Shown here one piece after another: positions 16,010 to 23,400 of a stretch of 64,000 bases of DNA. The stretch's first letter is position 1. Each line of letters starts with the position of its first letter. The notes under the pieces are model-generated. The model did no database searches. It was not told the origin of the DNA and saw nothing but the letters and a program-made list of their open reading frames with translations. The stretch comes from JAFTYO01 sp045611785. GTDB taxonomy: Bacteria; Pseudomonadota; Alphaproteobacteria; RF32; CAG-239. The position numbers and the translations under genes are program-made. The stretch lies in NCBI GenBank assembly GCA_045611785.1, contig JAZKXV010000012.1:1-64000 (forward strand). The letters are read 5' to 3'.

Positions 16010-16038
16010 TAGACAATTAAATTATGTTGTTGTATAGT
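16010..16038 (+). promoter_or_regulatory. Promoter of asnS
   Basis: TAGACA (16010-16015), a 17-nt spacer and TATAGT (16033-16038) lie 43 nt upstream of the asnS ATG. Confidence 0.6.
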
Positions 16039-16081
16039 GCGAAAAAATTAAATCAAAATAAATTTTAAGGGTAAAATAAAA

Positions 16082-17470
16082 ATGTTAAAAAGAACAAAAA
16101 TCGTAGATTTATTGAATGCTCAAAAGCCACAAAACGAAGTATTACTCAAAGGTTGGGTAAGAACTCGTCGTGATGCAAAAGATTTTTCATTTATTGAAGT
16201 AAATGACGGATCATGTTTAAAAAATATTCAAATTATTGCCAATAATACATTAAATAACTACGATGAAGTTAAAAAAATATCCACAGGTTCTTCTGTTGCC
16301 ATAACAGGATCTTTAATAGAATCTCAAGGCGGAAACCAAAAATATGAAGTTGTTGCCACCAATGTGGAAATATATAGTATTGCACCTGAAGATTTTCCTT
16401 TGCAAAAGAAAAAACACTCAGATGAATATTTAAGAACCATTGCTCATTTGCGCCCACGCACTAACAAATATGGTGCTGCATTCCGCATTCGTTCAGAACT
16501 CTCTTTTGCAATTCACAAATTTTTCAATGAACGCGGTTTTCGATATGTTCACACACCTATCATCACTGGTTCAGATTGTGAAGGTGCAGGAGAAATGTTC
16601 CAAGTTACCACACTTGATTTAAAAAATCCTCCACTTACAAAAGACGGTAACATTGATTATTCTCAAGACTTTTTTGGAAAGCCTGCACATTTAACAGTTT
16701 CTGGACAATTAAACGGAGAAATGTATGCATGTGCTTTAGGTGATATTTATACATTCGGCCCAACCTTCAGAGCAGAAAACTCAAACACACAACGTCACGC
16801 TGCCGAATTTTGGATGATTGAACCTGAAATGGCTTTTGCTGATATTTTTGACGATATGGATTTAGCTGAAGACATGGTTCGTTATTGCGTTAAACACATT
16901 ATGACAAATTGTGCCGAAGATTTAGAGTTGTTTGAAAAATTTGTTGATCCTACATTAAGACAAACTTTAGATAATATTGCAAACAATGGTTTTGCACGTG
17001 TTACATACACAGAAGCAATTGAAATCATGCAAAAATCAGGCAAAAAATTTGAATATGAGCCCAAATACGGTATTGATATGCAAACAGAACATGAACGCTT
17101 TTTAGCTGAAGAACACTTCAAAAGGCCTGTTATCGTACGTGACTATCCAAAAGAAATTAAGGCTTTCTATATGCGTTTAAATGACGATGGTAAAACAGTT
17201 GCGGCAATGGACGTATTAGTTCCTCGTATCGGCGAATTAATCGGTGGTTCACAACGTGAAGAGCGTTATGATGTTTTGGTACAAAAAATTAAAGATATGG
17301 GAATGCAAGTTGAAGACTACTCTTGGTATCTTGATTCACGCAAATATGGTTCAGTTCCTCATGCCGGCTTCGGATTAGGTTTTGAGCGTATGATGATGCT
17401 TGTTACAGGTATCGCCAACATTCGTGATGTTCTTCCATTCCCAAGAACACCAAAATCTGTTAACTTCTAG
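16082..17470 (+). CDS. asnS: Asparaginyl-tRNA synthetase
   Basis: A 462-residue class IIb aminoacyl-tRNA synthetase that charges tRNA-Asn with asparagine. The N-terminal OB-fold anticodon domain (residues about 1-110) includes LLKGWVRTRRDAKDFSFIEV. The catalytic core has motif 2 in TFGPTFRAENSNTQRHAAEF and motif 3 in GFGLGFERMMMLVTG at the C-terminus. YGSVPHAGFGLG distinguishes AsnRS from AspRS. The length is normal for the family. The start is ATG 16082, preceded by AAGGGTAAAATAAAA. The next gene follows after 11 nt, so they may be co-transcribed. Confidence 0.95.
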   Translation: MLKRTKIVDLLNAQKPQNEVLLKGWVRTRRDAKDFSFIEVNDGSCLKNIQIIANNTLNNYDEVKKISTGSSVAITGSLIESQGGNQKYEVVATNVEIYSIAPEDFPLQKKKHSDEYLRTIAHLRPRTNKYGAAFRIRSELSFAIHKFFNERGFRYVHTPIITGSDCEGAGEMFQVTTLDLKNPPLTKDGNIDYSQDFFGKPAHLTVSGQLNGEMYACALGDIYTFGPTFRAENSNTQRHAAEFWMIEPEMAFADIFDDMDLAEDMVRYCVKHIMTNCAEDLELFEKFVDPTLRQTLDNIANNGFARVTYTEAIEIMQKSGKKFEYEPKYGIDMQTEHERFLAEEHFKRPVIVRDYPKEIKAFYMRLNDDGKTVAAMDVLVPRIGELIGGSQREERYDVLVQKIKDMGMQVEDYSWYLDSRKYGSVPHAGFGLGFERMMMLVTGIANIRDVLPFPRTPKSVNF

Positions 17471-17481
17471 GGGTAATAACT

Positions 17482-18009
17482 TTGTTAAAATATTGTTTTT
17501 TTATGCTAAGTTTTTTAATCGTTTCTTGTGCAAAAATTTCTTTTGCACAAGAAAGCGATATAGCAATATCTCACGAGAACAACCTACCAATCTTTGATTT
17601 TGAAGCTTCTGAAGACATAAACTTGTTAGAAGCACCTCAGTGCGATAACCCAATATTGTTTGAAAAAGTTATAGAAAAAATAAAGCTTTTTGCCTCACAA
17701 CTAAAAGCAGAATCAACTATAAGCAAACGTAAAAAAGCATTAATTTTAGCAAACATAAAAAAATTTGAAAAAGTAAATATAGATGATATTACCCCTGACA
17801 CAAATTTTAAAACAGCTAATGCATTAATTACCTTAAAGATAAACAAAAACATAAAAGATAAAGATTTTGTTGTATGTAAACAATCTGATATCAAAGAAAC
17901 TCCTTTATATTTAATTATATATCCATACATGGATAATTATAAGGTAGATATTATAAATTTAGATCCAAACTCTAATAACTTCGAAAAATATTCCTTTATA
18001 TATCCTTGA
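17482..18009 (+). CDS. Exported protein of unknown function
   Basis: A 175-residue protein starting at TTG 17482 with AGGGGT upstream. The N-terminus MLKYCFFMLSFLIVSC is hydrophobic and can be read as a lipoprotein signal (IVSC at Cys16) or as an ordinary signal cleaved after SFAQ. The mature part is Lys/Asn/Asp-rich with a C-terminal VCKQSDIKETPLYLIIYPY. I recognise no family. The short gap after asnS suggests cotranscription. Confidence 0.7.
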   Translation: MLKYCFFMLSFLIVSCAKISFAQESDIAISHENNLPIFDFEASEDINLLEAPQCDNPILFEKVIEKIKLFASQLKAESTISKRKKALILANIKKFEKVNIDDITPDTNFKTANALITLKINKNIKDKDFVVCKQSDIKETPLYLIIYPYMDNYKVDIINLDPNSNNFEKYSFIYP

Positions 18010-18063
18010 TTTTTTGGATTAAACATCTTAAATAAATACTTGCAACAACAAAAAAGTAAGAAT

Positions 18064-18963
18064 ATGAGTGAAAGTAAAAATTTAGTGGTTGTAAGCCACA
18101 AAACTAACCTCCCTGCCATTATTGATGATGGCGGTCTCTATTCTTATTTGGAACAAATAAAAAAATTTCCGGTATTAACCGAAGAGCAAGAAGCAAAACT
18201 AATTGCTGATTTTAAGCAAAACGGCAATTTAGAATCAGCTCAAAAACTTATAACCTCACACCTAAGATTAGCAGCAAAAATTGCTTTAACATATAAAAGA
18301 TATGGTTTACCGATGTCTGATATTATATCAGAAGCAAATTTAGGATTAATGCAAGCCGTTAAAAAATTTGATCAAGAAAAGAAAGTTCGTTTAGCCACCT
18401 ATGCCATTTGGTGGATAAAAGCCGCAATTCATGATTATATACTTAAATCTTGGTCTCTTGTCAAAATAGGTACTGTTGCTGCTCAAAAAAAGTTATTTTA
18501 CAATTTAAACAAAATAAAAGCTCGTTTAGGTATATATGAAAATAAAGAACTTGAACCAAAAGTTGTAAAAGAAATAGCAAAAGAACTGGTTGTTGAAGAA
18601 CAAGAAGTTATTGAAATGAACCGCCGTATCAGTGGCGATAAATCGTTAAATGTTTGTGTTTATAACGACGAAGACGAAAAGAAAGAACAAATAGACTTTC
18701 TGCCTGATGCTAGCCAAAATATTGAAGCCAGAATTGCCAGCAAACAAGAACATGAATATAAACATAAAATTTTAACACAGGCCTTAAAAGTTCTAAACGA
18801 ACGAGAGCTTTATATTGTAAAACAACGTATGTTAACAGACAATCCGATAACATTAGATGAAATCGGTGAACAGCTTAACATCAGCAGAGAAAGAGTGCGT
18901 CAAATTGAAAAACGAGCATTTGAAAAACTTGCTGAAGAAGTAAAAGCTAAAATGGCGGCATAA
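18064..18963 (+). CDS. rpoH: RNA polymerase sigma-32 (heat-shock) factor
   Basis: A 299-residue group 3 sigma factor when started at ATG 18064; an upstream in-frame TTG at 18040 is less likely. Region 2 has MSDIISEANLGLMQAVKKFD and the -10-binding ATYAIWWIKAAIHDYILKSW. The RpoH box is seen as VAAQKKLFYNLNKIKARLG, diagnostic of sigma-32. Region 4 ends with GEQLNISRERVRQIEKRAFE, the -35-binding helix-turn-helix. RpoH directs heat-shock genes such as chaperones and ftsH, and a candidate target promoter precedes ftsH in this window (29335). prmC follows after 3 nt. Confidence 0.93.
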   Translation: MSESKNLVVVSHKTNLPAIIDDGGLYSYLEQIKKFPVLTEEQEAKLIADFKQNGNLESAQKLITSHLRLAAKIALTYKRYGLPMSDIISEANLGLMQAVKKFDQEKKVRLATYAIWWIKAAIHDYILKSWSLVKIGTVAAQKKLFYNLNKIKARLGIYENKELEPKVVKEIAKELVVEEQEVIEMNRRISGDKSLNVCVYNDEDEKKEQIDFLPDASQNIEARIASKQEHEYKHKILTQALKVLNERELYIVKQRMLTDNPITLDEIGEQLNISRERVRQIEKRAFEKLAEEVKAKMAA

Positions 18964-18966
18964 AAC

Positions 18967-19818
18967 ATGAACTTAAATATATATCAAAAAACCATAAACG
19001 AACTTATCGAAGCAAAAATTGAATCTCCACGATTAGAGGCCCGAATTTTAATTGCTTCAGTTACCAACATCGATTCAAATAGCGTTACAAATTCAATTGC
19101 TTTATCAAATGAAGAATTAAAAAAATTAAACAATATGATAAATGAGCGTAAAAATCATAAACCATTAGATAAAATAATTGGCGTAAAGGGTTTTTATTGT
19201 CATGATTTTATTACATCTGAAGATGTGTTATCCCCTCGCCCTGATACCGAAACATTAGTTGAAGAAGCTATTAAATTAGTCAAACAAAATAACTTTTCAA
19301 ACATTCTTGACTTAGGCACAGGCTCAGGTTGCATAGTGCTTTCTATATTATCTCAGTGTCCAAATCTATCAGCTACGGCAGTTGACATTTCGGCCAAAGC
19401 TCTTAAAATTGCAAAAATGAACGCTGAAAAATTAAACTTATCCGAAAGATGCAAGTTTGTAAACGCAAGTTGGTTTGATACAGATTTTTCTACAAAAACA
19501 GAACCAGAATATAATGTCATAATCAGCAACCCTCCTTACATACCAACAGAAGATATTAAATCTTTAGAACCGGAAGTAAAAAACTTTGACCCAATATTAG
19601 CTCTTGACGGAGGTTCAGACGGGTTAGACAGCTATAAACAAATTGCAAAAGTTGCCAAAGAAAAAATTTCACCTAATGGATATGTTATAATTGAAGCCGG
19701 TATAAATCAAGAACAAGATATAATTAACATTTTCACAAATCAAGGCTTACTGCACGTTACCAGTATCAACGACCTAAATACTATTCCTCGTTGCATTGTT
19801 TTTAAATCTCAAAAATAG
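18967..19818 (+). CDS. prmC: Peptide chain release factor N5-glutamine methyltransferase (PrmC/HemK)
   Basis: A 283-residue protein. The N-terminal helical substrate domain includes LIEAKIESPRLEARILIASV. The SAM domain has motif I ILDLGTGSGCIVLSIL near residue 117 and the catalytic NPPY motif (NVIISNPPYIPTEDI) near residue 190. The N-P-P-Y motif marks methyltransferases that modify a glutamine amide, here the GGQ motif of release factors. The C-terminal half has DPILALDGGSDGLDSYKQI, conserved in PrmC. It is coupled to rpoH with a 3-nt gap. Confidence 0.93.
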   Translation: MNLNIYQKTINELIEAKIESPRLEARILIASVTNIDSNSVTNSIALSNEELKKLNNMINERKNHKPLDKIIGVKGFYCHDFITSEDVLSPRPDTETLVEEAIKLVKQNNFSNILDLGTGSGCIVLSILSQCPNLSATAVDISAKALKIAKMNAEKLNLSERCKFVNASWFDTDFSTKTEPEYNVIISNPPYIPTEDIKSLEPEVKNFDPILALDGGSDGLDSYKQIAKVAKEKISPNGYVIIEAGINQEQDIINIFTNQGLLHVTSINDLNTIPRCIVFKSQK

Positions 19819-19836
19819 TTTATTTGAAAATATATC

Positions 19837-19865
19837 TTGACAAAACTTTTATTATAAAGTACGAT
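19837..19865 (+). promoter_or_regulatory. Promoter of the acyl-carrier-like gene
   Basis: TTGACA (19837-19842), a 17-nt spacer and TACGAT (19860-19865) end about 44 nt before the ATG. The -10 lies inside the inverted repeat 19852-19880. Confidence 0.6.
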
Positions 19866-19880
19866 ATACATACTTTATAA
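19852..19880. promoter_or_regulatory. Operator-like inverted repeat over the acyl-carrier-like promoter
   Basis: TTATAAAGTA (19852-19861) and TACTTTATAA (19871-19880) are perfect inverted copies with a 9-nt spacer. They straddle the -10 and likely start point, the classic placement for a dimeric repressor site. Confidence 0.55.
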
Positions 19881-19909
19881 TAATTGTGTAACTTAATTAC
19901 TTTATTTCT

Positions 19910-20155
19910 ATGAACAGAGAAGACATTCTAAAAACAGTTCAGCTTGCAATTCAAGAACAGCTTACAGAAGGAAAGTACAATCCTGGTTTACCAGACGCAT
20001 CAGAATCACTTACAGGCATCGGAATGGACAGCTATGACATCCTCAACGTAAGTTTCCAGTTGGAAGAGCATTACAACATCAAAATTGATGATGAAGAACT
20101 TGCAATGATGACAACTGTAGATGACTTTGTCGAGGCCATCGCATCTCGTCTCTAA
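19910..20155 (+). CDS. Acyl-carrier-protein-like protein
   Basis: An 81-residue acidic protein with the phosphopantetheine-site pattern GIGMDSYDIL, Ser41 being the likely attachment residue. FQLEEHYNIKIDDEELAMMTTVDDF matches helices II-III of acyl carrier proteins. It differs from housekeeping AcpP (DSLxxVEL), so it is more likely a dedicated carrier for a special acyl or aminoacyl product. No partner synthase lies nearby. There is no SD before the ATG (TTACTTTATTTCTATG), and codons are more G/C-ending than in the adjacent prmC. It is a single-gene unit with its own promoter, operator and terminator. Confidence 0.8.
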   Translation: MNREDILKTVQLAIQEQLTEGKYNPGLPDASESLTGIGMDSYDILNVSFQLEEHYNIKIDDEELAMMTTVDDFVEAIASRL

Positions 20156-20175
20156 ACGAAGCTATCTCTACTCTA

Positions 20176-20209
20176 AACAAAAAGGAAGTTACAAAACTTC
20201 CTTTTTGTT
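20176..20209. terminator. Terminator of the acyl-carrier-like gene
   Basis: AACAAAAAGGAAGTT (20176-20190) and AACTTCCTTTTTGTT (20195-20209) form a 15-bp stem with a 4-nt loop, with T-rich flanks. Confidence 0.8.
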
Positions 20210-20281
20210 TTAAATAAAACATTTTATCTATAAATTTTCATTTTTTACTTGCTAAGCACAAACATTTTATATGCTCTTACA

Positions 20282-20308
20282 CCAAGGTATGCAAATTGCA
20301 TACCTTGG
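20282..20308. repeat. 13-bp perfect dyad at the start of the structured-RNA region
   Basis: CCAAGGTATGCAA (20282-20294) and TTGCATACCTTGG (20296-20308) are exact inverted arms around a single A. As RNA it forms a tight hairpin, and as DNA a symmetric protein site. It opens the G+C-richer non-coding stretch that follows. Confidence 0.65.
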
Positions 20309-20494
20309 GTCTAGAAATCCTTAACAAACACGGTCGTTAAGCATACGACTTGAAACAATAATGCCGACATATATGTCTTTATTCGGACGGATGTCGGCCT
20401 AATAAGAGCTTTTGGCTTAAATAAGCCGAGCCGTCTTGTGTTTGTACGGTTTTCTAGCATCCGCCCGCTTTATTTCCAAAGTGGGTTTTTATTT
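20309..20494 (+). ncRNA. Structured RNA candidate with its own terminator, upstream of the outer-membrane barrel gene
   Basis: This 362-nt gap between genes is visibly richer in G+C than its surroundings and can be folded by eye. An outer stem pairs CTAGAAA (20311-20317) with TTTCTAG (20451-20457). A second pairs ACAAACAC (20324-20331) with GTGTTTGT (20438-20445). Inside are three hairpins: GTCGT/ACGAC (20333-20349), GCCGACAT/ATGTCGGC (20363-20398) and GGCTTA/TAAGCC (20414-20427). A terminator, CCCGCTTT/AAAGTGGG (20464-20485) plus TTTTTATTT, ends it 29 nt before the next ORF. An alternative hairpin CCGT/ACGG (20431-20449) would compete with the second stem. It could be a stand-alone sRNA or a cis-acting leader. 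I could not match it to 6S, tmRNA, RNase P, SRP, or TPP, cobalamin or c-di-GMP riboswitches. Confidence 0.6.
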
Positions 20495-20523
20495 AACGAA
20501 CTTTAAAAAAGGATGACTTGAAA

Positions 20524-21195
20524 ATGCAAAAAACTTTATTACTTGCCGGTATTGCCGGATTGTTTACCCTAAATGCAAACGCTCAATATTGTAATTGCCA
20601 ACAAAAATCACAACCTTTATATAACACACAATCAACATATCAGAGTCAAAAATCACTAAATTATAATAATCAAAGTCAAACATCTTTTTGGAATATTCGC
20701 CCTGTTGTCGGTGCTGATTTTGTTTATTCTGTATTAAATTTTTCAAATGATAATGAACTTATTAAAGATTATGCAGAAGATGAATATAAAGCATTTTCTT
20801 TATCATTGGGTGCTAAATTTAATCCATATTTTGGCATTGAAGGTTTCTACCAACATTCTGAAGAAGGTGAAAGTAATCAACGAAATTATACAGAAGGTAA
20901 ACTTAAAACTTCGTACATCGCTTATGGTGTAGATTTAATTGGTTATCTGCCAACTGATGTAGATCATGTAAATTTACTAGGAAGTATTGGTCTTGGAGAA
21001 TATGAGTTTGAAGGCAAGTATAAAACAATAAATGAAAAAGAAGATAAAATAGGAATTAGATTTGGTTTAGGTTTACAATCTAGTATAAACGAAAATGTAT
21101 CTTTTCGTTTAATGGGAAGATATTCCAATGTCAACACCGATTATGTTGACAACATAATAGACCTAACAGCAGGTTTAAGATTTTATTTTAAATAG
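20524..21195 (+). CDS. Outer-membrane beta-barrel protein (OmpA/OMP_b-brl-like)
   Basis: A 223-residue protein from ATG 20524 (TTG 20518 is the alternative; AAGGA lies at 20509). The signal peptide MQKTLLLAGIAGLFTLNANA ends in ANAQ. A Gln/Asn/Ser-rich linker follows, then about eight amphipathic strands (VVGADFVYSVLNF, FSLSLGAKFNPYFGIEGFY, NLLGSIGLGEYEFEG, IRFGLGLQSSINENVSFRLM). It closes with DLTAGLRFYFK, whose terminal Phe-x-Phe-Lys fits a Bam-targeting signature. It is a small porin-like surface barrel. The structured RNA just upstream may control it. Confidence 0.85.
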   Translation: MQKTLLLAGIAGLFTLNANAQYCNCQQKSQPLYNTQSTYQSQKSLNYNNQSQTSFWNIRPVVGADFVYSVLNFSNDNELIKDYAEDEYKAFSLSLGAKFNPYFGIEGFYQHSEEGESNQRNYTEGKLKTSYIAYGVDLIGYLPTDVDHVNLLGSIGLGEYEFEGKYKTINEKEDKIGIRFGLGLQSSINENVSFRLMGRYSNVNTDYVDNIIDLTAGLRFYFK

Positions 21196-21212
21196 CATTT
21201 AAGCACAAACAA

Positions 21213-21244
21213 AAGCTCCTTAAAGAAAAATCTTTAAGGAGCTT
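21213..21244. terminator. Bidirectional terminator between the barrel gene and the membrane protein gene
   Basis: AAGCTCCTTAAAGA (21213-21226) and TCTTTAAGGAGCTT (21231-21244) form a 14-bp stem with a 4-nt loop, T-rich on the plus side and A-rich upstream. It lies between two convergent genes. Confidence 0.75.
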
Positions 21245-21249
21245 AATTT

Positions 21250-21672
21250 TTATGAGCGATATCTTTTTATTGCCTCTTTGTACATAGATCTGATAATACT
21301 TGCAATAACAATCATCAGAAATACACATAGAGCTAACGCTGCAAAACTCACACTAATAAGCGCTCCCCATACAATTATTGTACTATTGCAAACAAACAAC
21401 AAAGCAAGCAGAGGCCAAAAAATCAACACTATAATTTTGAAAAATGTTACAAACATTGCAGTGGCATATTCTTTATTACGAATAAGATAAGCGATGTTTA
21501 AACATTTATCTTCACTTAATGCCAACTTAGGAATAAATAAAAACCATATTCCGAATGTGAGCATTGAATTAAAAACATTAACATTTTCCCAAAAGAAAAA
21601 TGAACCCAATACAGTAACGATACCTACTATCGTAAGCATCATTGGCCCGAAGGCTTTAAGAAACTTAAGCAT
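21250..21672 (-). CDS. Integral membrane protein of unknown function
   Basis: A 140-residue protein with four predicted membrane segments: FGPMMLTIVGIVTVLGSFFF, FNSMLTFGIWFLFIP, MFVTFFKIIVLIFWPLLALL and ALISVSFAALALCVFLMIVI. It ends in a basic tail (MYKEAIKRYRS). I recognise no family. No Shine-Dalgarno precedes the ATG (upstream ATTACTTAGATACA). Its promoter is TTGATT/TATGGT on the minus strand. It belongs to the small no-SD single-gene group described in the findings. Confidence 0.65.
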   Translation of the reverse strand: MLKFLKAFGPMMLTIVGIVTVLGSFFFWENVNVFNSMLTFGIWFLFIPKLALSEDKCLNIAYLIRNKEYATAMFVTFFKIIVLIFWPLLALLFVCNSTIIVWGALISVSFAALALCVFLMIVIASIIRSMYKEAIKRYRS

Positions 21673-21702
21673 TGTATCTAAGTAATTTATTTATGTAGTT
21701 AC

Positions 21703-21730
21703 ACCATAACACTTTTATAAAAAAAATCAA
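21703..21730 (-). promoter_or_regulatory. Promoter of the four-helix membrane protein
   Basis: On the minus strand, TTGATT (21730-21725), a 16-nt spacer and TATGGT (21708-21703) lie about 31 nt before the ATG at 21672. Confidence 0.45.
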
Positions 21731-21799
21731 CCCAAAAAATCCTTGCAAACCAACATTTTTTATGGCAAAATGCTAAGCGTTTTGAAAGGGAAAAATAAA

Positions 21800-23299
21800 A
21801 TGTCAGATATGAGCAAAAAACATTACAGCGTTAGTGAAACTTTTGAAATGACAAAGTCTCAAATTGCTGAAATTATTGCACAAAATGCCAGAAGAAGTTT
21901 AGCAATCATAAATAAGGCATATGAAGACAGAAAAATAACATACACTGACTATGAAAAGTTAGTAATATATTACAGCGATCCTGATAAAGTGTATCGCCAC
22001 ACATATCGTGCTATCTACAATTTATTTAAACAACCTGAAGACACTCATGCAATTGACTTAAGCACCGGAAAAGTAGAACAAGACAGACACGGTTCTCCTA
22101 TTGCATATAGCTTAAAAGCAGTTACCCCATTTACAAACACAAAACTCGTATATTATGATAAATTTCATAATGAAATCGGCATTATCTTCCCTGAAATGAA
22201 AGATGCTGAACGTGCTATTGAAAAATTGTGTTATGAATATGGTAAAGAATATAATCAAGATTTATACAACATATCCGATATTATTTTTCGAGGAGAAGAC
22301 AGAGAAAGCTTTGCTGATAAAATGCAAGATATCCCTCTGCCTAGCAGCAAATTACATGACATATTGCGTCTGACAGTTACATGTAAATATAAAACCGATA
22401 CAGAACGCTTATGTAGTGTTTTCCAAAAAAACAGAACACTATATACCAAAGACACTAAAGAGTACGAAAAGAGCGGTAAATCTTTTGTGCAAACATCTTC
22501 TCAAGAAGAAAAAAGAATAAAAGAAAATGAACCGTACTTTACCATATATGAAGAAATGCGTAATCGTTTTGATGGTAAGCTAGAAGATAACTCTAAAATG
22601 TATTACGACATAAAAATTGTATTACATATACCTGATGAGCATGGTGTAATTCGTGATGTTGAAATTCAGTTTAAGGTCCAAACCCTATACTATGCTGACG
22701 CAAGAACTCATAAATTATATGAAGATGTTCGCAATATTGAAAAAACATTTGAAAAAGAAGGCCCTAATATAGATAAAACAAAAAAAGCTCAAATGGAAGC
22801 AAAGAAAAAAATCTTATTAAACAGAATTACACAAATAAACAAAAACGCAATCCATCAATATAATATGACTGTGGTTGATAAAATAAGACGTATTGAAGAC
22901 GATGGATACATACCAATCGGCGCAGAACCTGAACATACCGACGGAACATATCAATGGTGTAGAGAATTCTTATTTAAAGAATATATGCCTGAATCTTTAA
23001 AAGATTTTGATGCCAAAGAAGCGTTTAATCCTGATAGTGAACTCAATAAAATGTGTTTCTTGCGTATGATTGGTAAATTAGAACCTGATTTTGATGAATT
23101 TTCAGCATCTGCTCCAATAGAAATAGAAGAAGCATTTAGCGAGCTTACCCACTCAGAAATGTCTCGTTTCAAAGGAATTTATCAAGTATCCAGTCGCTAT
23201 GGGCAAATTATCCAAAATGCCATCACAAACAAGCGCATTAAAGATAACGGCTTCAGTCCTATGGATACATATTTATTATCCAACCAATTTGAAAGATAA
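21800..23299 (+). CDS. Large protein with a divergent RelA/SpoT-like nucleotidyltransferase region
   Basis: I place the start at ATG 21800, preceded by GAAAGGGA; an in-frame ATG at 21743 has no SD. The 499-residue protein has a central region that resembles the (p)ppGpp synthetase fold. LHDILRLTVTCKYKTDTERL (Asp187) parallels the D-x-x-G-x-R strand. VEIQFKVQTLYYADARTHKL (Glu288) parallels the E-x-Q-I-R-T...H motif. The key G-x-R is replaced by LR-LTV, so catalytic competence is unclear. The N-terminal part is helical and the C-terminal third is unlike known domains. No HD hydrolase or TGS/ACT domains are visible. It could be an alarmone synthetase relative or a nucleotidyltransferase toxin-type enzyme. 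It is monocistronic. Confidence 0.55.
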   Translation: MSDMSKKHYSVSETFEMTKSQIAEIIAQNARRSLAIINKAYEDRKITYTDYEKLVIYYSDPDKVYRHTYRAIYNLFKQPEDTHAIDLSTGKVEQDRHGSPIAYSLKAVTPFTNTKLVYYDKFHNEIGIIFPEMKDAERAIEKLCYEYGKEYNQDLYNISDIIFRGEDRESFADKMQDIPLPSSKLHDILRLTVTCKYKTDTERLCSVFQKNRTLYTKDTKEYEKSGKSFVQTSSQEEKRIKENEPYFTIYEEMRNRFDGKLEDNSKMYYDIKIVLHIPDEHGVIRDVEIQFKVQTLYYADARTHKLYEDVRNIEKTFEKEGPNIDKTKKAQMEAKKKILLNRITQINKNAIHQYNMTVVDKIRRIEDDGYIPIGAEPEHTDGTYQWCREFLFKEYMPESLKDFDAKEAFNPDSELNKMCFLRMIGKLEPDFDEFSASAPIEIEEAFSELTHSEMSRFKGIYQVSSRYGQIIQNAITNKRIKDNGFSPMDTYLLSNQFER

Positions 23300-23332
23300 A
23301 AACATTTTGCTGTGCAAACAACCTCAGATATG

Positions 23333-23360
23333 TTGCAAAACATAAAATCTTTGGTATATT
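23333..23360 (+). promoter_or_regulatory. Promoter of galU
   Basis: TTGCAA (23333-23338), a 16-nt spacer and TATATT (23355-23360) lie 40 nt before the galU ATG. Confidence 0.5.
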
Positions 23361-23400
23361 TATTAGCATAACATTAACAAATATTATTTGGAGTAAAAAA

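Noticed and set aside
20281..20500. tmRNA, RNase P RNA, 6S RNA or a common riboswitch
   Set aside because: No tag-peptide frame or acceptor stem, no GAGGAAAGUC core, no single rod with central bubble, and no TPP, FMN, cobalamin or GEMM core sequence.
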